Of a stretch of DNA of 64,000 bases, positions 21,122 through 28,340 are shown one piece after another. The notes under the pieces were generated by a model. That model made no database searches. It was not told the DNA's origin and worked only from the letters and a program-made list of their open reading frames with translations. Each line of letters opens with the position of its first letter. Within the stretch, counting starts at the first letter, position 1. A program made the translations under genes and the position numbers. This DNA is from Anaerohalosphaera lusitana (lineage in GTDB: Bacteria > Planctomycetota > Phycisphaerae > Sedimentisphaerales > Anaerohalosphaeraceae): contig NZ_CP019791.1 in NCBI RefSeq assembly GCF_002007645.1, forward strand, positions 1,178,001 through 1,242,000, written 5' to 3'.

Positions 21122-22429
21122 ATGCGCCAGATCAGACGAGTTCTTAAAGATCGCGTGGATTTTCGCGACAACAGAGCTATATTCAGAGGGAGTGTAGGGC
21201 CTCGCGTTCAGCGTTACTTCCAGTTTTTTGTCAATGACATTAACCGGAGAGGTTACGATTTAATTGAACTGGATTTTAGTCGCGCCACCAAGGCTTATCC
21301 GAACTCGATGGTCCCAATCATAGCAACAGTTCAACGCTTGATTCATTTAGGCGTAACCGTACATTGCAACCTGCCATCCAATGCCAATCTTCGCACGCTT
21401 TTTTTACGAGCCAACTGGGCATACTTTTTGGATCCGGAGAGATTTCGGCCATCTGATGTCACGCATGACAGACACTTATCAACGAGACTGTTTCGGGACA
21501 GCGGTGAGCAGCAACGGGTTGTCAATGAATTGATCGATATCTTGATGCGTACACTAGAAGTCAAGCGATCTTTTTTTTCTGGTCTCGAATGGGCAATTAA
21601 TGAAATTACAGACAACGTTCTAACTCACTCGCAGGCTGATGTCGGTGGATTCATTCAACTTACGACGTACAAGGATACCAAGCGGCTGGCCTTCTGTGTC
21701 GCAGATCCTGGGCAGGGAATTTTAAATTCTCTTCGCGAAGCTGAACCTACGCTTCGTGGTGATGCTGATGCTATTGCCGATGCAGTACGTGCTGGCGTTA
21801 CACGTAACAAAGACGTTGGTCAAGGAAACGGTTTGAGCGGCACCATGAAGATAGCTATGATAGCAAACGGGAGATTTTTGGTTGCGTCTGGCAGAGCATG
21901 GATTGCATGGCAAGGGGGACAACCTGATACTCTTAGCATGGCACCAGGCCAAGCTTATCAAGGGACCTATGTAGATGTGCAGTTACCTCTTGGCGAAGGC
22001 ATTGATTTGGCAGAAGCCTTGTCATTTGGTAGCGGTGCCAAAGCTACTCTTCCAGCTGATATTATTGAAATAAAGTATCTCTCCGATGATGCTAGAAAGC
22101 TCAAAATTAAGATGGGCGAAGAGACTTCTGGGTTTGGGTCACGCCATGCTGGAAAGCAGATTAGAACTAAGGCCAAGAATCTACTCCGATCGGAACCATC
22201 ATGTCTTCTGGAAATTGATTGGGACGGAATTCAGATGGTCTCCAGCAGCTATGCAGATGAATTTATTGGCAAGCTCTTCGTAGACTTACAGCCGATTCGT
22301 TTCATGAATCGTGTCCGACAAGTTAACATAATACCGGTGGTAGAGCAACTCATTAACAAGGCGATAATGCAGCGGGTCGGACAAGTAGCCACCGAAATAG
22401 AAGGGCAACAAGGGGGCAATGGCCCATAG
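21122..22429 (+). CDS. STAS-like / GHKL ATPase / STAS-like (DUF4325) signalling protein
   Basis: 435 aa from the ATG at 21122 (no clear ribosome site; the frame is open from 21014 but that part looks non-coding). Three parts are seen. An N-terminal STAS-like fold (~15-110) includes LDFSRATKAYPNSM. A GHKL/HATPase domain (~140-300) has N-box EWAINEITDNVLTHS, G1 box VADPGQGI and G2-like GQGNGLSG. A C-terminal DUF4325-type STAS-like domain (~355-425) includes IDWDGIQMVSSSYADEFIGK. This joins an anti-sigma-kinase-like ATPase with antagonist-like domains in one chain, as in partner-switching regulators. The target is unknown and no sigma gene is adjacent. Base composition looks more AT-rich than the genes to the left, in keeping with acquired DNA. 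Confidence 0.75.
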   Translation: MRQIRRVLKDRVDFRDNRAIFRGSVGPRVQRYFQFFVNDINRRGYDLIELDFSRATKAYPNSMVPIIATVQRLIHLGVTVHCNLPSNANLRTLFLRANWAYFLDPERFRPSDVTHDRHLSTRLFRDSGEQQRVVNELIDILMRTLEVKRSFFSGLEWAINEITDNVLTHSQADVGGFIQLTTYKDTKRLAFCVADPGQGILNSLREAEPTLRGDADAIADAVRAGVTRNKDVGQGNGLSGTMKIAMIANGRFLVASGRAWIAWQGGQPDTLSMAPGQAYQGTYVDVQLPLGEGIDLAEALSFGSGAKATLPADIIEIKYLSDDARKLKIKMGEETSGFGSRHAGKQIRTKAKNLLRSEPSCLLEIDWDGIQMVSSSYADEFIGKLFVDLQPIRFMNRVRQVNIIPVVEQLINKAIMQRVGQVATEIEGQQGGNGP

Positions 22430-22440
22430 GTGACGAAGCA

Positions 22441-22675
22441 ATGACACTATTAGGCATAGGCGGTCCTTGCATCTATAAACGGGTGCTTGCCGCCACTGTG
22501 TCTGCTGATGTTGAGTTATAGCGGAAAACACAAGAGCTCTGCTATTACAAGCGGACTTTGGGGACTACCTGTAATGTGTTCGCCCATCAGTGGAGAATGC
22601 ACTTTGCTGCCAATTGCATTAGTTGATTCGCTTACAGGAACTGAACTCGCCTTTGCTGTTTTCAGGATGTACTAG
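22441..22675 (+). pseudogene. Possible small frameshifted gene after the STAS-ATPase gene
   Basis: An ATG at 22441 lies 12 bases after the STAS-ATPase stop with AGGTGA seven bases upstream, but the frame ends after 26 codons (TAG at 22519). The +1 frame then stays open to 22675 with protein-like composition (SGKHKSSAITSGLWGLPV). A single indel near 22515 would join them into ~78 residues. No family is recognised and this may be chance. Confidence 0.2.
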
Positions 22676-22719
22676 TAATTGTTGATCAGTCGCCTTGCTC
22701 GATCATAACACGAACATTA

Positions 22720-22795
22720 TTCCTCCTCGAGTAGGACTCGAATCTACAAGCCTGGCGGCTAATAAACCCGAGTCCCATTCGCTATACTTTTTAAA
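22720..22795 (-). other. Degenerate tRNA-like sequence
   Basis: Read on the minus strand, GTAG-ATTCGAGT-CCTAC resembles a T-arm with the invariant TTCGA core, preceded by a CGGG...CCG dyad where an anticodon arm would be and by AGCGAATGGGAC, which resembles a D-arm. The anticodon stem does not close to a canonical seven-base loop and the acceptor stem does not pair, so this is not a working tRNA. It may be a decayed tRNA copy, as found at island attachment sites. The rest of 22676-22884 shows nothing. Confidence 0.2.
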
Positions 22796-22884
22796 AGCTA
22801 GTACATTAGTTTTGTGGCACATCTTGACCTGTTGCAAATAATTTAACTCGCGGTTATGTACCATATCTTGCTAGCTATGTGCTT

Positions 22885-23571
22885 TCAGTTTCTACCATAA
22901 GGCTCGAGTGAAAGCTTGCCGCTTTTCCAATTGCCGCAGACGCGATGTACTCGGAAAAAAGGTACTACATTTCGCCTCGCGATAATCTGTTTGCCCATTT
23001 GCTTCGCCCCTGAGATCGACAAACTTAGGTTTGGGTCCGCGATATTGAACCCAAGTTGCGTAATTGGAATATTTGTTCTTACAGAAGCCATACCGCCACT
23101 GGAACTGCCGACGAGAAGTGAAAATGCTGAGGCGACGAATACCTCTGTGACAACCACCCATTTTTTGTTCCATTTTAGACTTCCATTATTTATGCCTTTT
23201 ACTATCTGCTGCTCAAGTGAGTCAATGTCTAAGGCTTTCGATTCGGTGCCAATAGCTTGGGCCGCAACAGCGTATTTTTTTCTGAAAAGAAAATCTGCTG
23301 TGCCAAATTTCTCTTCAGTCACGCGAAATTGCGTTTCCACACCGCCATATGATGTGTACAGCTCGTCACAAATTGGAAATTTGTCGTCCCGAGGTTCCTC
23401 AGAAATAAATAAGTTAAGTCGGTCCAATGATGTCTTCCAATTAAAGAATGCGCGTCGATTATCGAAAAAACCAACTTTCCCCAACTTAACCGTTTCCGAA
23501 ACATCCAAATTAGGGAATCTAGCAAATTCCCTACGCATTTTCCGGAAAATAATCTTATTTACATGTGGCAT
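22885..23571 (-). CDS. Hypothetical protein, beta-rich, unknown function
   Basis: 228 aa, not recognised. It starts MPHVNKIIF with AAGGAGA a few bases upstream. No signal peptide or clear membrane helix is present. The centre and C-terminal half look beta-rich with alternating hydrophobic residues (WVVVTEVFVASAFSLLVG, then SSSGGMASV), followed by ADPNLSLSISG and ending near VVPFFRVHRV. It is transcribed away from the XRE-regulator operon across a 362-base gap with repeated ATATGC motifs, so both may share control. The alternating pattern could suit a pore-forming or barrel-like effector, but this is only an idea. Confidence that it is a real gene is fair; function is unknown. Confidence 0.6.
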   Translation of the reverse strand: MPHVNKIIFRKMRREFARFPNLDVSETVKLGKVGFFDNRRAFFNWKTSLDRLNLFISEEPRDDKFPICDELYTSYGGVETQFRVTEEKFGTADFLFRKKYAVAAQAIGTESKALDIDSLEQQIVKGINNGSLKWNKKWVVVTEVFVASAFSLLVGSSSGGMASVRTNIPITQLGFNIADPNLSLSISGAKQMGKQIIARRNVVPFFRVHRVCGNWKSGKLSLEPYGRN

Positions 23572-23758
23572 TTTGGGTCTCCTTATAAAATATGACAGAC
23601 TGTTTAGCTGTATATCGAACCAGTAAGGACTGGCGACTACCTGTTTGCCAAATTGCCGCTAACGCTGACATTGCCACTTGCTACCAATCGCATTGAACCT
23701 CGCCTTCTTATGCCACTGTCTTCGGGGGCTGACAGCCGATAAGTCCATGCTGACTGGG

Positions 23759-23787
23759 ATATGCATATTATATCTGTATATGCGTAT
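23759..23787. promoter_or_regulatory. Repeated palindromes in the divergent promoter of the XRE operon
   Basis: ATATGCATAT (23759-23768, perfect palindrome) and ATATGCGTAT (23778-23787) start exactly 19 bases apart, about two helical turns, in the gap between the unknown leftward gene and the XRE regulator. A TTGACA begins one base after the second copy (23788-23793). The layout suits binding by the XRE-type protein encoded 147 bases downstream. Within 23572-23933 nothing else was recognised. Confidence 0.4.
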
Positions 23788-23933
23788 TTGACAAGAATAA
23801 AAGCAGTACATGCTGAATATATGTGTTTTTTCTGGATTTATATGCGGCCTTAAGCGGGAGATAGCACTAGACAGTCAAGGCTGATGCGAGTATAATGTGC
23901 ATTATTCTGACGTTGGTATTGATATTCTGATGG

Positions 23934-24953
23934 ATGCGAACTATGTCAAGACAAGACAATTACAATACACTGGGGCAGGCGGTTAAAGAATATCGAGGTG
24001 CGATGACGCAGGGTGACCTTGCCAGACGCATGACAGAAGATGCCGAGCAACGCCATTATCCTACAAGGCCTGATGGGAAGGCCGACACAGTGAGTCAGTC
24101 CTGGATATCAAGACTTGAGGATGGCAAGCTGAAGCGTGATGTTAGCGAAGACCGTCGACGGTGGATCGCTCGTGTTCTTGGAGCCGATGAGGATTTGTTC
24201 CTCAGACTTCCGATTGCCAAGCAGCGAGCTGGAGATGAACATGCTAGGACTGCGGGCCAAACAAGCTACGTTATTGATTTTGCTAAAAAACTTCTGAGTA
24301 ATCTAGAACCTGGGAGCGACGTTTGGTTCGACAGCCCTCTTCAGGAAGAACCGCTGTCGGCACGGAAACCAGAAGCCCTTTGGTGTCATACCCAGATTAT
24401 TACTGAAGGAAAATCGCGAGTTTTTGTTTTCTCCAGCGAACGCGAGCGAAAATCTGTGCTTAAGATGCCCCTATTATTAGCCATGGTTCTTGGTAAGCTG
24501 GAAAATGATGAGGATGTCGAGACAGACGAGATCATCGCCGGTAATGGGCCATTTGACGACTCTTTGGAAATATGCCGCGAGGTGGTGACCTCATTTCAGC
24601 GATGGCGATCAGACCCAATCACACTATCGGGACAGCTTTTTTCATTTTTACAGGAAAGGCTGGTTCTCTACCATCGTACACGCTTCAGCGATGTGCCAGA
24701 ACGCCCAAATCCTCTTACATTGATAGTCGTACGATCAGACGCTTCACCAACGCGTCGCGATTCAGTTCCGACCAGTCTTGCCATTCTTGCTTATGGCTTA
24801 GGTTGGGCCGACTACTATGATAAATCAGAGGAGTGGGTTAGCTACTTTGAGCGGGCGATTGAGGATGGTGCATTTACTCCAGTCACATATTCGAAGGCCG
24901 ATATTGCTGAATTAGCCGAGAACAAGAGAATTCCATTGACAATAACTGAATAA
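23934..24953 (+). CDS. XRE-type helix-turn-helix protein with unknown C-terminal domain
   Basis: 339 aa (an ATG at 23943 is equally possible; neither has a strong ribosome site). The N-terminal ~75 residues form a lambda-repressor-like HTH (LGQAVKEYRGAMTQGDLARRM, QSWISRLEDGKLKRD) with an insertion between helices 2 and 3. The remaining ~260 residues are not recognised; a hydrophobic stretch at ~182-190 (MPLLLAMVLG) is too weak for a membrane anchor. It is first in a three-gene run with a methyltransferase and an exporter, so it is probably the local regulator, perhaps sensing a small molecule through its large C-terminal domain. Confidence 0.7.
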   Translation: MRTMSRQDNYNTLGQAVKEYRGAMTQGDLARRMTEDAEQRHYPTRPDGKADTVSQSWISRLEDGKLKRDVSEDRRRWIARVLGADEDLFLRLPIAKQRAGDEHARTAGQTSYVIDFAKKLLSNLEPGSDVWFDSPLQEEPLSARKPEALWCHTQIITEGKSRVFVFSSERERKSVLKMPLLLAMVLGKLENDEDVETDEIIAGNGPFDDSLEICREVVTSFQRWRSDPITLSGQLFSFLQERLVLYHRTRFSDVPERPNPLTLIVVRSDASPTRRDSVPTSLAILAYGLGWADYYDKSEEWVSYFERAIEDGAFTPVTYSKADIAELAENKRIPLTITE

Positions 24954-24982
24954 CATAACTGGATTTAAAAGGGTTTAAATTC

Positions 24983-25732
24983 ATGAAGATACATCGTGAA
25001 ACTGATTGCCAACTTTCTCCTGAGCAGTATGCTCATCTCCGCGCCACCAGCCCCGGGCTTTGTAGACGCATACTCGAACGGCTGCAGTTACCAGCTGGAG
25101 GCATTCTTTGCGATGTTGGTTGTGGTCCAGGCCTTCACACAGTCGTGCTTGCAGAAATGTATCGTGGCAGCGTTATTGGCATTGATAAGGATGCCGCACG
25201 CATATTACATGCTAAAGCAGGACTCTCTTCTTGCACTTGGAAAGTGGCAGACTCGGTTGATTTACCTCTAGCCTCTAAGTCGATTGATGGGTTAACTGTT
25301 ATGTTTGCTTTTCATAGATTTTCACAACCGCACAAGGCTCTGTATGAGTTTGCCCGCGTTCTTCGCTCCGGTTCAAGGCTGGCAATCGTTACACTTTCAC
25401 ATCAACAACTGAAGTCTCGCCCTGAGCTTAATGGCTTTCCAGAGGCTCTGCTGGCGGAACTAGCCCGATTCCCAAGAATTAACCAGATTGAAACGATCTT
25501 AATGGACGTGGGATATAGCGACATTCAAACCGAGCAGTATAAAGAAGTGGTTTCATATTCGGGCTATAGCTTCTTGGAGTGGGTTCGAATGCGCCCTTAC
25601 TCATCGCACCGCTTCATGCCCAAACGTAGATTTTGCGAATGTATGAAGCGATTGTCTGACCAGTTTTCGACATTGCCTCAAGTTGAAATCGCAAATGAAG
25701 CTACCATCATCACCGCCGAGCATGCGGGTTAG
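24983..25732 (+). CDS. Class I SAM-dependent methyltransferase
   Basis: 249 aa. Motif I is CDVGCGPGLHT (~41-51) with motif II acidic residue in VIGIDKDA and motif IV-like ADSVDLPLASKSIDGL, typical of the UbiE/Methyltransf_11 group acting on small molecules. It lies 29 bases after the XRE gene and 8 bases before the MFS gene, so the three are likely co-transcribed. The substrate is unknown; with an exporter beside it, methylation of a small metabolite or toxin before efflux is one possibility. Confidence 0.82.
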   Translation: MKIHRETDCQLSPEQYAHLRATSPGLCRRILERLQLPAGGILCDVGCGPGLHTVVLAEMYRGSVIGIDKDAARILHAKAGLSSCTWKVADSVDLPLASKSIDGLTVMFAFHRFSQPHKALYEFARVLRSGSRLAIVTLSHQQLKSRPELNGFPEALLAELARFPRINQIETILMDVGYSDIQTEQYKEVVSYSGYSFLEWVRMRPYSSHRFMPKRRFCECMKRLSDQFSTLPQVEIANEATIITAEHAG

Positions 25733-25740
25733 GAGGCATT

Positions 25741-27024
25741 ATGTCAGGAAAGGCTTGTAAATCTATCTGGAACCCTCAAGTCGTGGCATGGGTTCTCTAC
25801 GATTTCTCAAATTCGGCATACATTTTATTAGTACCGGCCGTGGCATTCGCAGTGTACTACAGGCAGGTCGTAGCAGGTGGACACGCCGGTGCAGATCTCC
25901 AGTGGTCTTTTCTAGTGTCTTTGTCGCTTGCGATTGCTGGCTTTCTCGCTCCATTCATCGGCAGCCTAGCGGATGTTGGTGGATTACGTCACAGACTTTT
26001 TACTTTATGCACGGTAATTTGCTGTCTGTTAACAGGTCTCCTCTGGTTTATAACGGACGGTATGGTCGTAGTTGGTGGAATACTATTTATTGTAGCGAAT
26101 GTGACTTACGCCATAGCTATTTCGCTCTATGACTCTTACCTTAGATCAATAGTAGATAATTCTCGGTCGGCTAGGCTATCTTCTATCGGATGGGGGGTGG
26201 GTTACTTGGGAGGCATCCTTTGTTTTATCCTCTGCTACCCCTTGCTGAAGGGAGGGCTGGCCACAGATAACCTGGTCCAGTATCGAACTAGTTTTACGAT
26301 TACAGCAGGATTTTACCTTGTGTTTTCAATTCCGGCATTCATCATGTTGCGTGGTATTGTTCCAAGGGAGAATAGTAGAAGCCAATTCAGCCCCTCAATT
26401 GTTATGAAAGCGTATGCTGAAGTCATAAAAACCGTTCGCCAATGGCGTGCCCATAAGGAGATATTTAAGTTCCTGTTGGCTTTCTACTTCATAAGCGATG
26501 CAATTGTCACAGTTATTTACTTTACCGCGATATTCCTTCAGACTAATTTCGGCATGCCAGTTACTGAAATACTGATACTGACGCTTATTGTACAGTTGAT
26601 AGGCATACCATGTACGATAATTGCCGGGGTCCTTGGAGACCGAATTGGGAAGAAAATTGTTGTACTCGCGACTTTAGTGGTTTGGGTCGGTGTGGTTCTT
26701 TTAATGGTCTTTGGCAGGCATCCTGTTGTTCCGTACTTGATGGCTGGTACAATGGGACTTGTGCTCGGTTCTACGCAGGCAGTTTTGCGGAGTATGTTTT
26801 CTGACATGCTAACTGAGAATCATGCCGCGGAGTTTTTCGGCTTTAATGCGTTGGCAGGCAAGGTCTCGTCAGTTTTAGGTCCGCTCACATTCGGTCTTAT
26901 AGCAACAGCCACTGGTAGTCAGCGGTTGGGACTAGCCTCTCTGCTTCTATTCTTTGGTACAGGAGCAGTCATTTTGACAACTGTGAAGCCAAGTAGGTCT
27001 GCCAAGCATGTTAGCAAGTGGTAA
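25741..27024 (+). CDS. MFS exporter, UMF1/Atg22-like family
   Basis: 427 aa with about twelve hydrophobic segments. The start WVLYDFSNSAYILLVPAV and the loop GSLADVGGLRHR are signatures of the UMF1/Atg22-like branch of the major facilitator superfamily. Inner-membrane transporter; substrate not predictable. The ATG follows the methyltransferase stop by 8 bases, with TTAGGAGGC as ribosome site. No gene was seen in the 263 bases after it. Confidence 0.85.
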   Translation: MSGKACKSIWNPQVVAWVLYDFSNSAYILLVPAVAFAVYYRQVVAGGHAGADLQWSFLVSLSLAIAGFLAPFIGSLADVGGLRHRLFTLCTVICCLLTGLLWFITDGMVVVGGILFIVANVTYAIAISLYDSYLRSIVDNSRSARLSSIGWGVGYLGGILCFILCYPLLKGGLATDNLVQYRTSFTITAGFYLVFSIPAFIMLRGIVPRENSRSQFSPSIVMKAYAEVIKTVRQWRAHKEIFKFLLAFYFISDAIVTVIYFTAIFLQTNFGMPVTEILILTLIVQLIGIPCTIIAGVLGDRIGKKIVVLATLVVWVGVVLLMVFGRHPVVPYLMAGTMGLVLGSTQAVLRSMFSDMLTENHAAEFFGFNALAGKVSSVLGPLTFGLIATATGSQRLGLASLLLFFGTGAVILTTVKPSRSAKHVSKW

Positions 27025-27287
27025 AACAAAAAAAATGTTGTAAGGAATGTGGATTAAAAAGCATTATGCAAAGAGGAGGTACAGCCAAGTAGGCTATTAA
27101 ATCGTTTTGAAAGCCCATCAGGCAAATTGTTCGCACCATAATGTCAATTATGGGACCAAGGCAGCTGCATTGAAGGTAGTGAAGTGTGAAAACCGTCAGA
27201 AGTGGAGCGGAAAATCTTTGACAAATGCTTTCTGAAAACTATTCTGGTCGTATATGGCAAGTTTTTGTGCGATGAGAAAGGAAGTGG

Positions 27288-28286
27288 ATGGGTTTCAGAG
27301 ATCAAGAAAAGCAAAGATATGCACAGCTAAAAAGCAGTCTGTTTTCAGAAGCAGCGCAACCTGAGGGTGTCTACCGAAACATACCGCGTACTTTTTGCCT
27401 GCCTGAAGAGTGCTCATCGGAAAATCTTCATATGTCTATCAGAAAAGATGCTCTTGACTACTTCAGGAGACGCAACATTCCCTGGCATGATGGGTTTGCA
27501 GATACAGAAGGCAAACAGAAGGCCTTGCCCAGCAATCATCTGTGTTGTTCACAGTCAATGTGTGTAAATTCATTATTTCCAATGACGCGAGACAAACGTC
27601 TGTTTGAGCGTGTATTTAGGGTGTTTTTCCCAGAACTTAAAGAAGCTCTGACTTTTGAAGCTGACCAGGAGGATGGTGAAAATGCTGTCCCCTACCTTTG
27701 CTTTGAGTTTGTTGGAGAAAAAACGCATTTTGAAGGAGAACGGTCTTGGCCTCAGCGGGGCGCAAATTGCACAAGTCTGGATTTTGCGTTCCTGTTCGAG
27801 CAGTTCGACGGCAAAAGGCACTTGGTGCTCGGTGAGTGGAAGTATACAGAGGAATATCTGCGCTGCAAGCTTCCTACCGCTGGAGACTACAACAAGACCC
27901 GGCTGGCGACATATAAGGAAGATTTCCACAAGTCCCAACTGAACCACGGTAAGTTGCCAAACTACACAGACTATTTTGTAGAACCCTTCTACCAACTCAT
28001 GCGGCAAAGTTTGCTGGCTAGCAAAATGCAGGCAGCTGGAGAGCTTGGTGCCGATATTGTGACTCATTTGCATGTATCTCCTAAGGCCAATCGTCAGCTT
28101 GCATATACCTTTACATCGCCTGAATTTGCCGCTCATGGAGCCACCGTATTTGATGCATGGAAAAAACTGGTCGGCCCGGATACTTTCTGCAATATCCATT
28201 CAGAGAATTTGCTCACTGCAATTGAGCAATGCTGCTCAAACGATTGGTCTCACTGGCTGCTTAAGCGGTATGGCTGGTGGAGATAG
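27288..28286 (+). CDS. PD-(D/E)XK nuclease-like protein (PGN_0703-type restriction endonuclease-like)
   Basis: 332 aa, preceded by AAAGGAAG. The nuclease core is visible: Asp165 in SLDFAF, then Glu183-Trp-Lys185 in LGEWKYTE, matching D...ExK. Several paired cysteines and histidines (FCLPEEC, HLCCSQSMC) lie in the N-terminal third and could bind a metal. The layout resembles the PGN_0703 putative restriction-endonuclease family. The next gene, 54 bases downstream, encodes a DEAH helicase with its own C-terminal nuclease-like motif, so the two look like a module that recognises and cuts foreign DNA. Defence function is inferred from context. Confidence 0.7.
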   Translation: MGFRDQEKQRYAQLKSSLFSEAAQPEGVYRNIPRTFCLPEECSSENLHMSIRKDALDYFRRRNIPWHDGFADTEGKQKALPSNHLCCSQSMCVNSLFPMTRDKRLFERVFRVFFPELKEALTFEADQEDGENAVPYLCFEFVGEKTHFEGERSWPQRGANCTSLDFAFLFEQFDGKRHLVLGEWKYTEEYLRCKLPTAGDYNKTRLATYKEDFHKSQLNHGKLPNYTDYFVEPFYQLMRQSLLASKMQAAGELGADIVTHLHVSPKANRQLAYTFTSPEFAAHGATVFDAWKKLVGPDTFCNIHSENLLTAIEQCCSNDWSHWLLKRYGWWR

Positions 28287-28340
28287 ATATGAGGTGCTAA
28301 ACAGATGACAAGGTGACAATTTGTTCTCTAGGAGGAACTT

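Noticed and set aside
22720-22795. Functional tRNA gene
   Set aside because: Anticodon and acceptor stems do not pair; reported only as a remnant.
22885-23571. Bacterial gasdermin for the 228-aa unknown protein
   Set aside because: Size and beta pattern are suggestive, but there is no N-terminal cysteine for lipidation and no protease gene beside it; not supported enough to call.
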